Of a stretch of 64,000 nucleotides of DNA, positions 37,021-49,063 are shown piece by piece (the first letter of the stretch is position 1; every line of letters begins with the position of its first letter). This DNA comes from Branchiostoma floridae. Its lineage: Eukaryota; Chordata; Leptocardii; Amphioxiformes; Branchiostomatidae. Position numbers and translations under genes: made by a program. The notes under the pieces were generated by a model. That model saw nothing but the letters and a program-made list of their open reading frames with translations. It searched no databases and was not told where the DNA came from. The stretch is from assembly GCF_000003815.2 (NCBI RefSeq), contig NC_049982.1, forward strand, positions 20,277,245 through 20,341,244, given 5' to 3'.

Positions 37021-39519
37021 AAGGCAATGCAGCAGAATATCTGGTTTTGCTATCTTACGTTAACGTTAGTGTTCTATTAAATAAAACATGCTATAGCCAT
37101 GCTTTTTGAAAGATAAAATAGCTTTTCAGCTTTGGACAGACTTTCATACTATCGATAAGTTATTTGGGTACAGAGGATCAAAAACTGCCATAATTTTGCA
37201 AATGAGGTATCATCAATGAAAACCATTTCTTTGTGGAACTCTGACTTCAATGGTCAAACCAAAAAATTGACTGTTAGAAATTTCTCCTTGTCTTAGTTAA
37301 ATTGTAACTTTGAACTACAGATTAGTGACAAACTTTCATTTAAAGTGCTGGTGTAATACTCTCACTCTCCCAATCACGAGATCACATCACCCGTTTCAGA
37401 CATTAGAAACTACACACAACTTTTCAGTGATTTCTATACAGTTTTACTACAAAGAGTACACACACAAGTGCTACAAATCTAGATGCTATATTCAGTTCAC
37501 CTGTCACCTATCAAAATACTGGAAGCACCGTATATCAGTGTTGCAGCCATGATTTTCGTCCAAGTTTTTACAAATGACTATCATTCTGGTCAAACATTGC
37601 AATTTCATCTTACATGTATCTCAAAAGTGTCCTGTCAACTGCCTCTTGTACAAAGTCTACCATGTTATTGCAGTTTTTGTCAATTTAACCTCCCTGTTTT
37701 GACATTTTCTCATAAGGCACTACATGTATCTTTAACAGGGTTACTGGCACTGACTTTGCACTGTGTCAAACATTCCCGTTCTGATAGGAATTTTCTGTCT
37801 GCATGATTTCATTTGTCACCATCACTATTGGAAGACAGACGTGAGGTTTTCTAGAAGTATTTGGACCTCCAGTGGAAGAATTATTCTGTGCCATTATGAT
37901 TCATGAACTGTTAACAAAATTACATGGTCAGAACTACATTTACAATGGTAGATACTGGACAGCATATAATTAATAAGTCACTCCTTTTGACATGGCTTAT
38001 TCATAGACTAGTTTTTCATGCATAGTGACTTATCTGTACATTTTCCACAAAATCAAGAGTGCAGTTCATTTAACTACAGAAATAATAGACCTTATACAGA
38101 AAGGTATACATAGGGGTGGAGTGTATAACACAACTACTTAAAAACATTTGAATAAATGCCTGAAAAGTGACAATTAAAAGGCATAAAATGTACTAAATCT
38201 ATCAATTACAACTGCCAAATACAAAAAAAAACACAGTACAACTGTGCTGCACTGTGGCAGGGATAAACCTTTCTAAAGCAACAAGTTACACTGCACAACA
38301 GTTCACAATGGTCAATCATCAACCTGTGGAGATTTCATTGTCAACATCACAACTTTTGCATTTGATACATGATCATCATCTGGAAGTCACAGAATTTTTG
38401 CAATATGTTATCATAATTTGTCTACCAGAAAATGGTTTGGCATTTCATCTTTATATGGAAGAACCCTTTGCACCTTGCTCAACTTCTCGGTAACTATATC
38501 TACCTACCTACATACATATTATCTAATAAAATAACACTGCCTAATATGAAGATGTATCTATTTACAAAAATACTGTTATGTGTTTGTCATTTCAGGTTGA
38601 AAGGCACTACATTAAAGGCGCTTGCAAATACAAGGACAGAACTTTTGACCAGTTCCGTTCAAGGCTAACCTCTGCTGATTCCATGTCACAAATACTCTGC
38701 TATTGTTACTGAAACTTCTTACATTCACCCTTTCACCCTACTTTATTTGAGATCAGCTCAGTTCACCAGATGAGATAAGGAACATACATGTAAAGTTGTA
38801 CACACGCCCTTCAAGAAATCATTGCTGTCCAAAAATCAGAGGATGCCACAGAAACCATGCAAGATATGAAAACAAATATAAGCAAGTCCATATGTAAGAA
38901 GTGACCAGTCTCATTGGCATTGCTGAATACAGTAGACCAATATTGCTATCTCTAATATTAGGCACTTTTTGTTCATACAAAATACTTTTGTTACTTGCCA
39001 GCAGACACTTAGAATGTGCCATACTGACCAATTAGTAGGGTAAACTTGTTACACATGCTGCTAAAAATAATCCATGGTCAGAGAACAACCCACCTTCACA
39101 AAGTCACAGAGTAATGCTGTACATATTGTCAGTAATTAGGCCACTGCTTGTGGTTACCATAACAACATTAAGGCACACAACAGAAAATATGGTTGGATGC
39201 CATGTAAAACAAAAAACTACAACAACGGCTTCTTGATATGAATATCACACGCAAAAAGCCTGTGAGAAATAAGGTTGTCAACAAGGATGCCCTGGTGACT
39301 GTTTGGCAGACTATTCTGTATAAAAGATGCCATAACGGCTGACTACATAGCTGGCACAACCATTCAAAAATACTGTTATCCTTCGTTGTTGACAACAAAA
39401 CATGAATCAAACCTTTACTGAATTTCATTTCTATCATGATTTTTGCTTGTGTATCAGCACATAAAGCTGAGAACTTGTTTGTTACCCCTGTGAGCCCAGA
39501 AGTGGAGGAACAGGCAGGC
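37021..39519. other. intergenic / probable 3' UTR of REST-like gene
   Basis: AT-rich with only short unmatched open frames. The part adjoining 39519 is the minus-strand 3' UTR of the zinc finger gene. I see no additional gene, repeat family or RNA gene that I can support. Confidence 0.5.
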
Positions 39520-39915
39520 CTAAGAAGCCTGTAGGTGGCGTTGCACGTGCTGCTCCCAGATGTCCCGATCAGTGAAGAAACGTCCACAGAAGTCGCAACT
39601 GTGACCTTCCACCCCCGGGGTGGGCACCTCCGCCCCCTCCTCCTCCTCAGGACCCCCCTGGTCCTCCTGATCCTCTGTGTTGGTGATGAAATCCATCAGG
39701 TTGGTGGCACCAGCCTCTTCTGTCTTCACCTCTGACTTCCCCTCTGCCCCCTCAGCCTTCTTCTTCTTCTGATTCCAGTTGTTGTTGACCTCATCACCCT
39801 TGGGCTTGGCCTTCTCCTTGCCCTCGGGGCTGGATTCCGTGCTGCTGGGAGGCTTGACCTTGAGCTTGACATGCCCAGCATGCTCTTGTGTGTCTGGGTG
39901 GTCAGGGTGCTTTGA
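39520..39915 (-). CDS. REST: REST-like gene, last exon with C-terminal finger
   Basis: 132 codons including stop (complement of 39520-39522). It starts SKHPDHPD, corresponding to the end of the last array finger (human KSKHP), then VKLKVKPPSSTESSP. A Lys/Glu-rich low-complexity middle follows, then LMDFITNTEDQEDQ and a terminal C2H2 finger HSCDFCGRFFTDRDIWEQHVQRH five residues from the end. The detached final finger is a REST hallmark and known to recruit RCOR1 in vertebrates. Confidence 0.85.
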   Translation of the reverse strand, partial: SKHPDHPDTQEHAGHVKLKVKPPSSTESSPEGKEKAKPKGDEVNNNWNQKKKKAEGAEGKSEVKTEEAGATNLMDFITNTEDQEDQGGPEEEEGAEVPTPGVEGHSCDFCGRFFTDRDIWEQHVQRHLQAS

Positions 39916-42900
39916 CTGTGGACACAAGAATACAATCGTGATTCTTAAGGGCCCACTCCAGGAGTATGAGCTCACTNNNNNNNNNNNNNNNNNNNNNNNN
40001 NNNNNNNNNNNNNNNNNNNNNNNNNNNNNNNNNNNNNNNNNNNNNNNNNNNNNNNNNNNNNNNNNNNNNNNNNNNNTGGACCTGTCTGCTGTGGCATAGG
40101 CACAGTATGGGCACTGGAACGGCTTGATCTTCAGGTGCACCTGGATGGGGCAGGACATCAGCAGGTTAGTTTAATCAGAATTCAGATGTGCAGGAACAGT
40201 GTGGGAATTTAAGAAATCAGTAATATGATAAGGAAAGTGTCACTTATGCTGTCAAAGTGCCTACCATGAAAGGAAATACAAGATTAGTGCTACTCAATTT
40301 CTACCATCTGTACTTGTAACACTTATAAAGGTGAATTGCTACTTTTCTTCCAGTCTTACCTGGCGAACATGGCGGACGATCTCGTGTTGGTTGGCGGCAG
40401 CGTACGAGCACTTCTCGCACTTGAAGGGACGGAAGCCGTTGTGCATGCGAAGGTGCCGGTTCAGGTGAGTCTTCTGGGAGCTGGCGTAGTCGCACTTGGG
40501 GCACTTGTAGGGCTTCTCTCCCGTGTGGGTGCGCTTGTGTGCCTCGTAGTTGACCTTGCGGTCGAAGGTCCCGCCGCACATCTCGCACATGTACTTCTTG
40601 ACGGCAGAGTGGCCCTTCAAGTGTTTGTTCAGCAGGAATCGCTTGCCCGTCACGTACGTGCACTGTTCACACTTGTAGATATACGCCCCATCAGGCTTAT
40701 CCTTGTGGACTTTCTGTGAAACAATGTAGTGATAAGTTTAAGTGTTTACTTAAAAAAAAGATTGTGCTAAAACATTTAAAAAATGATTATGTTACAACTA
40801 TACAATCTCAAACTTATCTGCTGTGGGGATACTTTTAATGCTTATCTTGACTAATACTTGAAAAATTTCCATATAACACTTTAAGTTATCTGTCTTGCAT
40901 TAACATAATCAATCTAACATCTTGGAAAAAATCTAGCTAGCTTTGTATTACTAAGGGCTATAAGTAAAAAAATTTCTTGTGGCTTCTAGTTTTGACAGAC
41001 CCTTTCAGCCTTTACCAATGCTAACCTACTATTCCCCAGTTCTTCCCAACAAGTCTATCAAAATGCATGTGAAGTTTGTGTTGATGCTTCTGACACCTTA
41101 CCCCGTGGCAGTCCAGATGGTCCTTGCGGTTGGTGGCGTACTCACACTGGTCACAATGGTACAGCAGGATCTTCTCACGAGGCTTCTGGTCCTCATCTCG
41201 AGGAGCAAACTTACATCTGCGGGGAAACATGGCAACTCTGTAAATGGCCGTGCTCAAATCTGCTTCATTAGATCTAAGTACATGGAATTATAACACAACA
41301 CAACACCATCAGCTTGACTTCAGGTAGTATGGCAGACAAAATTTTTAGCACTTTATTCCATAACAATCATTGGTTGCTGTTTTTTCTATGAGCAAGCGTA
41401 ATAGAAAGTACCTGTACTGTCCCTCATTGTCATGTTTCTTCATGTGAGCCTTCATGGCTGCTGCATCGAACCCCAGATACGGGCAGCGGTCGCAGGCCAG
41501 CTGGCGTGTGCCACCGTGCTTGCGCTTGATGTGGCGCGCCACCACAAACTTGTACGGGCTGGCGAAGGAGCAACTGTCGCAGAAGTGGTCCCGCTTGCCA
41601 TCGTGGCTGAGCATGTGGCGTGCCAGGACATGTTTGTACGTGGTGGAGTAGCCACACTGGGGGCATTTGTGTTCTTTAATGCCCTGGTGGACCTGGCAGG
41701 TAGGGAGAAAAATATGTGTCACGTTTTGGAATCACAACATACAGTATATTGCACAGTGGATTTCCAACTTACTTTCCAAACTTTCCAGATTTTCAGCCAT
41801 TGTAAAAAAATCCCTACAACATCCAGAACAGTTATGTTCAAAGTGTTAACAACAATCTGATGTAATCAACAGCAGGTACCTTGAGATGGGTGACCAGGCA
41901 GTGGCGGTAAGCAGTCTTGAAATCACACTCTCCACAATTGAATTTCTTGTCCTTCCCCCTCTTCTTCTTCTCCTTCCCTTCAGTTTCCTGCTCCATGTTT
42001 TCCTCCCCCACTTCTTCTTCATCCATCTTCTCTTGTTCCTCCTCTGCATTGTTCTCCTCCTCCTCTCCCTGTTCTTCTTCTTCTTCCTCTGCTTCTTCTG
42101 CCTCCATCGTCTCCTTGTCATGCTCTTTCAAGTGTTTGATAAGGCGACTCTGTAGAAGGACGAAAACCTTAACTGGTCAGTGTCCACACATTCAAACCTA
42201 CACGTATCACAAACCTTTGAGACTTGCAATGCTTCATAGCCATTCACATTAGGTAAAACATGAGATTTGACATCTTAATTTCTCGTAACAAAATTCCTGC
42301 ATGCATCTTTAAGGTATGCAACACAAAACCTTTCCTATCTATCAAAATAAAACTATTATCTATTGACAACATTATAGTATAAATCATATTCCCATGAAAG
42401 AATTTGAACATTAGATTTACAATGTGCAATAAGAACATACTTGGCTGTTCGTAGAGAAGCTGCACATCCCACACTCAAACTTCTTCCCTTCTTCACTGTG
42501 CATCTGGGACATGTGGCGCCGCAGGTGGCCTGCCTGGGTCGTGGCATGGGGGCAGAATGGGCACTGGAACGGCTTCTCTCCTGGATAAGTCAGGAAAGGT
42601 TTAATCAACAACCGTACAGCTTATCTCAAACGTGTACGACGGTCATGGTCATGATGAGTTCACACATACTAAGAATCTGACAAACTCAACATAATTCAAT
42701 CTGGTCAGGTATATCTACCACACAGAAAGAAAACATCCAAAGAGAGCTCAAATGCAATATCCCCAGTTAAACACAACCAGTTCTCTGAGACTGTTGTCCA
42801 AAGTGGTGGACTTATATAATCTGGCAAGTTTCAGTTCATACTTCATAGTCATTTCCATCTCTGTAAAAAAAAAAAAAAGGCTAAATACTAAGTTGTTCTG

Positions 42901-44711
42901 GCAGCACATTCTAACACAAAATTACAGGAATATCTCAGCAAGTACTAACCAGTGTGCACACGAAGGTGTACAATGTAGGCGTATCTCTTGTATGTAGTGT
43001 AGGCACATTCATCACAGTTGTACACAGTACGATCTGAGAAGACTGTGGTGGTCCCGTTCACTTGGATCTGCTGCGGTTCCTCTCGCACTGGCATGGGGGG
43101 GATACCAAGCTTCTTAGGCCTGCCGATCTGTGCTGTCAAGCTCAGGGGTGTTTCCTCGTCAGTGAGATGTGACATCTGGAGTGCCTCATCTGACATGGCA
43201 GTTTCTCCACTGCTGTCCACAACTACACCACCCACTGTGGGAACTTCCTTGTTGTTCACCAATGGAACTTCTGCATCCATCACTGGGTTACTGTTTTCAT
43301 CAGGTGTTGTCGCCTGTAAAATGTGATGTGTAACTTAGATTTAGAACTGAGTGTTTTATGCATGTACATATTACATTGATTTTATCCTTCATTTCTAACT
43401 TGTATTTTACATTTTTAAGTCCATTTCATTTACATCATCTGACAGTTCATAGCAAGATATTTTTGTTCTGATAATTTTCTATACATTGCTCTATGCTATA
43501 TCATTCCTCCATTTTATTTGTTCATTGTGATATTCGCAAACTCAGGTTCTTATTCCAACTGGAAACTGTTCTCCATTGTATCATCACGGCTGTTCTGTAA
43601 CAGTAATTTAGTTCAACTAGCTATACCTGGATCATTGGTCAGCATCAAAATCATGTCCATTGCATTTGTTTTCTTGACAGACCATCCTGTTGACAACCTT
43701 TTGAAAATGACATATTTCTTGTATATGGCAGAACAATCTTATAAGTTATATACATTTATCAGGTTTATATGGCAGATATGGCTATTGTAAACTTGTTGAC
43801 ACTTATAAGTAATAATCTTTTCTAAGCATCATTCCAAAATGCTGCATCCTGAAGAAATACTGCATCCTGCTGTTATTGTCAATGTTGTGACCTATTCTTC
43901 TCATATGGTAAATGAAGATGACAACTTTGCCACATACATTTCCTGCAAATGTGATTTTCCCTCAGCAACATTTGGTTGTGATGCGCATGTGCGAACCGAA
44001 TATCTGAATGTCAGAGATTTAAAACGGCTGTGTCATGTAGTCTACTTATAGTACAAATAAAGACATTAAAACTATCTAAAATACATCATGTGATATGTGA
44101 CACAAACAGTACCATTCTGCGATCAGTTTTTCTTTTCTTTTTGGAAGACTTTGTAGAGGCCTTGCCAGGTGACTTCTGCCATTTCCACTTCATCTTCTTG
44201 CCTTTCCTGGGTGTCCACTGCTGCACAGTTGTATCAGGGGAGACAGCCCTCTCCTACAGATAGAAAAGTACCAACACATCTACTTTCAATAGACATAACC
44301 CACACCCATGAACATCACAATAATACATTTCTTGTGGTGTTAAAATCAGAGACCAAAATACAGTTGTTTTCCTCACAAAATACCAAAGCACCTGTTCTCT
44401 TATTGCAAATAGCAACTCGCATACATCCTAACATAAAAAATATGCTATACGGTACATTAATTGTAAAGATATCTCTAACCCAAGACTAGACTTTACCTGA
44501 GAAGGCTCTTCCACTGGGTTGTCCCTTCCACTGGTGACCATGCTGAGGTCCAGTGGTGTGAGCTGGGTGTCCTGGTCCTGCTCCATGTTGTAGCTGGACA
44601 GGTCTACCTGCTGTAGTGATGCCAGCTCCACCTGCTGCAGGGATGCCAGGTCCACACCCTCCATAGTCACAAGGCACTTCTGGTGATCAACACAAGAACG
44701 TACAAGAATAC
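39520..44711 (-). CDS. REST: REST-like C2H2 zinc finger transcriptional repressor
   Basis: Coding exons on the minus strand: 44664-44497, 44253-44113, 43313-42950, 42580-42441, 42149-41880, 41692-41412, 41216-41102, 40713-40360, 40140 into the N gap, and 39915-39520. An acceptor at 44712 means a 5' leader exon lies upstream. About 15 fingers are seen. From finger 8 on they match vertebrate REST in order: CDQCEYATNRKDH, CEQCTYVTG, CEMCGGTFDRKVNY, KCPKCDYASSQKTHLNRH, KCEKCSYAAANQHEIVRH, CPYCAYATADRS, then SKHP and VKLKVK. A lone C-terminal finger (HSCDFCGRFFTDRDIWEQH) occupies the position of the REST finger that binds CoREST. Fingers 1-7 are extra relative to my memory of human REST. REST binds RE1 elements to silence neuronal genes; that role here is inference. 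Confidence 0.82.
39977..40076. other. 100-N assembly gap inside coding region
   Basis: Exactly 100 N, the usual placeholder for a gap of unknown size. It removes the end of the exon carrying finger 13 and probably a whole finger (the equivalent of the one ending SKHP in vertebrate REST). The real gap may be larger. Confidence 1.
40077..43313 (-). CDS. REST: REST-like gene, central zinc finger array (exons 3-9)
   Basis: Exon 3 (43313-42950) has a GRPKK AT-hook-like motif and finger 1 (CDECAYTTYKRYAY). Exon 4 completes a TGEKP linker and carries fingers 2 and most of 3. Exon 5 (42149-41880) ends finger 3, then has about 55 residues almost wholly Glu/Asp/Lys, then finger 4. Exon 6 carries fingers 5-7 (CPQCGYSTTYKH, CDSCSFASPYKF, CDRCPYLGFDA). 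Exon 7 carries finger 8. Exon 8 (40713-40360) carries fingers 9-12 with a TGEKP linker. Exon 9 starts finger 13 and is cut by the assembly gap. Confidence 0.88.
44113..44664 (-). CDS. REST: REST-like gene, N-terminal exons 1-2
   Basis: Coding exon 1 (44664-44497, 56 codons) starts MEGVDLASLQQVELASLQQ, in which a short ASLQQV unit is repeated twice, and is otherwise acidic and Gln-rich. Coding exon 2 (44253-44113, 47 codons) is strongly basic and Trp/Lys-rich (KGKKMKWKWQKS, KKKRKTDRR), a likely nuclear localisation signal. Both are phase 0 at each end. I see no similarity to the SIN3-binding N-terminus of vertebrate REST, but that region is short and poorly conserved. Confidence 0.75.
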
Positions 44712-44810
44712 CTAGAAGAGAACAGGGCAATTACTATCGTAAAATTTCACAATGTTAAAAGTCAAAAATAGTGAATACAATAGGTACTGTAGTTTTTGTA
44801 AGACTTAACA

Positions 44811-45700
44811 CAGGGCTCGAAATTAACATAGTCCCGTAGGCCCGGGGCACCAAAAATTTAGGCCGGGAACACTAGAAAATCACTTTGGGACCTTTTTTGG
44901 GACGATAGAAAAATAATCAACATCAGAATGTAAACCCCATCAGTGTCCGAAATACCCGTCTGCAATCTGCAATTTACAGATGGATTTTCAAGATTACAGA
45001 AGAAAAATAAATCAATCTGCAAATTTGCAGAATGAAAAAAATCAGTTTTCGACTCTCAAAAGCCCCCCAGATTAGATCCGTGCTCCCCAGGTCTAGTGTA
45101 TTACAGCGCATTGTGCGTGGAAATCCTGGCACGTGAACCTCAAAAAACAAAGTGAAAACAATGCCATCTTACCAGAGAAAAATTTTTGGAAACGTTTTAG
45201 ACTCTGTAATATGTCATAAGTGTTTTTATTAAGAAGTTAACTGGGGTTACGGGAGCTTGGTTGCAGCTTATTTACTGATGCTCTGCTCGATTCTCCCAAG
45301 GAGGTTAAAAAAAGGATGTTCCCAGCTGCGCACCACGTCGTTAAAGTTCTACACAAACAGTGTACATTTTTACTGTCAGAAGATAATAATTCTCCTTCTG
45401 ATGGCCCAAAATCACCAGTTAAAAAGTTTTTCTTCCTAACCTCCACTTGTTATGTTTGGTTTGTCTCAAATTTCTGGACAAGACACGTTTGAATCTGCAT
45501 TGATTTTGAGTTTACTGTATACATGTAATTGACAATTAGTTATATAGAAATTTTGTACTCTGAGTCTGACTCAACATTATATTTATTGTTGTAATACATA
45601 CTTCCTACTTGGGACCATCCATCCTCTCTTCGGGACGATTGGAATTTATTTTTGGGAACACTTCTGGGACAGTAGGGGAAAAAGTTAATTTCGAGGCCTG
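44811..45700. mobile_element. hAT-type non-autonomous DNA transposon
   Basis: Left end CAGGGCTCGAAATTAAC (44811-44827) and right end GTTAATTTCGAGGCCTG (45684-45700) are inverted copies with one mismatch; CAGGGCTCGAAATTAA-type ends are typical of hAT elements. TTAACA flanks both ends (44805-44810 and 45701-45706). GGGAC-rich subterminal repeats occur at both ends. The 890 bp carry no complete transposase. Located in the first intron of the REST-like gene. Confidence 0.75.
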
Positions 45701-45706
45701 TTAACA

Positions 45707-48100
45707 TCAAGTTTATGCCTCAAAAAGCCTATCTTGTAAAATTTTCAGCTTGTAGTCCAGGCATGACTGGAGTGACCCTATAAATCAAAATGCTTCAATA
45801 CCTAACTCATAACACCCACCACAAAAAAATCTGCAGAATTACCTATGCCATATCAATCTTACATTAGAAGAAATAATGTTGTCTTTCAGTGTCAAAAACA
45901 CAATCTTCAAAAATATCTCTACATTTAGGAGTATACCTCTTGAATTTTGTTGTGTGCTCCTTTCAAGGCATATTGGGGCCACTATTGGCCATTACTTTTA
46001 TCATTGCCAGTGCAGATTTGTGCCAGTTGACATAGAAGTACCTGCATATGAAACACTAATTCCTGCACTAACAAGCATGTGCATGTGCCCTGTATAGGCA
46101 TCTAGAAAACACATCAGTCGAAGTGGACTTATTTCGTATTTAAGGTAAAGAAAACAAAAGTGAAAGCTAAGTGTCCAAACAAAGAGCAGTTTTGAGTTTC
46201 ATGGGCCGATACTAAACCAAGGACCAGCAAGGCTTGTCTGAGGGGTGTAATCATCCTTGCCTGCACATTTTCAGTGACAGGAATGCATTGATTTACATGT
46301 TGATATTTTCTTCCATATGAATGATTTTCATGCTTACTTAGCACTGGGATATTATGAATAGTATGCATGACCCGAAGTAGAATCTGCACGAGAGTGTTGG
46401 CACAAGTAAAATTGGAGGTTATACAGGTCCTTCTACTAGTACTAGCTGCACATAACCTAGAGATTTCAACTAGTCAAAAGTCCAATACAGTGTTAGCAAG
46501 GCACAAAAACAGTAAATTACATACATATAGTTAGATACTTTATTTCCTGGCTATCACAATAATAGTTTTCATGTATGTACACATTTGCAATGGTCTCAGG
46601 GCATGACAGTACCTACTTTCCCAAAGGACCTATTTACTCAGCACTTTGCTTGATTGAAAACACATTCACAATGACAGCATCAGCTCTCTTGTGTTTTGTA
46701 GTGTACTGGGAATGTCTACAATATGCAACACTTCCCCTGAGGGACCCATTAATACAGCAACTTCTAAAACAAGGAGGTTATGGAGAGACCAGAGCCCACA
46801 TATTAAACTTCATTTCATATACATGTATCTACTACCATTGAAGTCAGCTTCGAAAGATTTTGTCTTTAAACCAAAAGGTGTGATTTTGGTGTTGTTGTTG
46901 TTTTCTTTTCAAGAACAACGTAACTTTCCATGCACCCAGAATTTATTTTGTACTGCGAGACTCTCACAAGACTCATAAAAGGGTATTGTGTAGTGACATT
47001 GTCACAAATGTTTTGCCAGTAAGGTTTTAGGGCTGGATTGCACCGACCACAACTTTAATAGGTTAGGGCATGTGCAAATAAAGACCTCAGACATGAGCTT
47101 TGAGTTGACATAAACAAAATAATTCCTAAACAAACCCCTTAACTGGCTTAAGTATTTTCATTAATGCTTGTAAATACAATTATTAATCACTGGATGCACA
47201 TATTCCAACTAAAACCAACATTTCATGGACAGGAATAATATATATTACTGTAAATGTTCACCCCGTGACCTCTCTAATATGTAAAACATGTGGAAGGCTT
47301 TTTCTACAGTCCTATTCTTCAGTCAGGAAATATGGTGTCTGGCCTTGGTATCAATTAGCCTTCCTTCATTCTCAATAAAACTGCCAGCAGAGTATCATCA
47401 TTTTTCCACAGATAGGCGACAGAAAGACAAACAAATTTGGACCCATGCTGTACTTGGGTCGTCTGCATGGTAATGAGTGAATGGGTTTTGTTATCACAGG
47501 AGTCAACTTAGCAATTCCCACGTTGTCTGACCTCCAGATTCGCCCAAGGCCGTGGAGTCCGTTAAAAATTGCCCAGTGATAAATTTCTCAACTGTTGCTA
47601 GTTTCTGAACTGCACAGAATGATACCACAGGGGGGTGAAGGCTTTAGGCGCGGTAAACAGGAAGGATAGCGCTCCAGCTGTGCAGGGAAGTGGAGTTAGG
47701 TAAGCTGTGATAAGGACCAGAGCCGCTCGCGTTGGGAAGAAACCATGCAGAACGGTTTACTGCGGGAAACGGGGGGTGCATGCAAATCTCATCTAAAACT
47801 ATCCAAAAACTGACAAAAAAAGCTGATATTGTGGTCACTTTGATTTACCACAGTATTCTTCATGTATTTTTTGGAGGAATGACTGTTTCAGAGGTTTCAA
47901 AACGGCTGAAATGGAGCGTTTTGTCGGCATGAAAGGCGGCGTCTACCAGAAGTTGCACGCCCGTCGGCGAAGTTGAGACACCAACACTACGTTTTTCAGT
48001 ACAACGAGCAACACCACAAAAACTATCGCACTCAGCAAACCCGCAATCACTCTCAAAGTACCAAAACTTTAGGAAAACTGCACGTAAATAGCCTCCTTAC
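45707..48100. other. probable first intron of REST-like gene
   Basis: No supported coding sequence. Open frames on both strands are short and lack splice or domain support. The region separates the minus-strand acceptor at 44712 from the proposed leader exon ending at 48101. Confidence 0.45.
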
Positions 48101-48215
48101 CTCACAGAGACGCTGTTTGGTGGGCAAGACGCCGGGATTCAGCTGTAATTAGACAAATTCCGATGCATATTTTAGCACAACTCCAGACGACTTCGCCACC
48201 CCTCCGCCATGTTTG
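48101..48215 (-). other. REST: probable 5' non-coding exon and promoter of REST-like gene
   Basis: On the minus strand a GC-rich segment ends CTCTGTGAG followed by donor GTAAGG (complement of 48095-48100), which could splice to the acceptor at 44712. Just upstream the minus strand reads ACATGGCGGAGGGG (YY1-like, near 48195-48212). The transcription start is unknown, so the outer boundary is a guess. Confidence 0.45.
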
Positions 48216-48325
48216 GAACCAAAGCGAGGCTGCATGCAAATATCGGGGTGGGGCCGCAACAGCTGTTTTACATCAGGGAGGGAGGGAAAGAAAAGGAGAA
48301 GTCATGAAAGTGTGGTAGCCGGGAT

Positions 48326-48465
48326 ATGAATGAATGAACGAATGAATGAACGAACGAATAGATTAATTAATGGATGGATGGATGGATGAATCAATGAATG
48401 AATCAATGACTGAACAAACGAATGAACAAATGAATGAATGAATGAACGAATGAATGAATGAGTAG
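48326..48465. repeat. (GAAT)n tetranucleotide repeat, imperfect
   Basis: About 35 units of GAAT with GAAC, GGAT and GATT variants. Simple sequence; the minus strand gives a meaningless Ser/Ile/His-rich frame. Confidence 0.95.
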
Positions 48466-48778
48466 AAATTTGTATAGCAAAAGGCTGCGACGAAAGAATG
48501 GTAGCCAGTTTCGACAGCAAATTACCATGCTTGTATGAACACCAAAATCAACATCTTCTATCAGTCTCTCGAAATATTTTCGTAGCATAACGTTATGTTC
48601 CTACTGGCCCCAGCCCAAGTACTATATTAAAGAAAATTGAATTTGGAGCCGCTGTCTTTTCACCGTAGGTCCCTGAATGGCCCTAAAATACCCGGCCTCA
48701 CTTGGACGTAGGCAGAATTAGAACCAAATACATGTAGTTAATAGTAACCCCTTCGAAGAAATAGTACTTCGTGAGCTG

Positions 48779-48960
48779 ATATCATATCATATCATATCAT
48801 ATCATATCATATCATATCATATCATATCATATCATATCATATCATATCATATCTGTAATCATATCATATATCATATCATATAGCATATCATGCCATGTCA
48901 TGTCATATCGATGATGAATGGTTCATTATATATCATATCATATCATATCATATCATATCA
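48779..48960. repeat. (ATATC)n pentanucleotide microsatellite
   Basis: An unbroken run of ATATC/ATCAT units at about 48779-48853, then decayed units with ATGTC and ATGCC variants and a second pure run at about 48931-48960. Confidence 0.95.
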
Positions 48961-49063
48961 CAAAGTTCGGATAAGAGACATAATGCCTATAAGATCCGAT
49001 ATTTACCAAACCACGGTAAAAGTGCCAGGGTCTATCCGACCATCCGATAGAACTTCTAGTCTC

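Noticed and set aside
41886-42252. Phe/Leu- and Ser-rich open frames on the + strand
   Set aside because: Complement of the acidic run in the minus-strand REST-like exon.
46575-46978. Short + strand frames in the REST-like first intron
   Set aside because: No splice sites in phase, no domain, AT-rich codons.
48302-48520. Ile/His/Ser-rich repeat protein
   Set aside because: Translation of the (GAAT)n repeat.
48779-48960. CRISPR-like regular repeats
   Set aside because: Units are 5 bp without spacers; a plain microsatellite in a eukaryotic genome.
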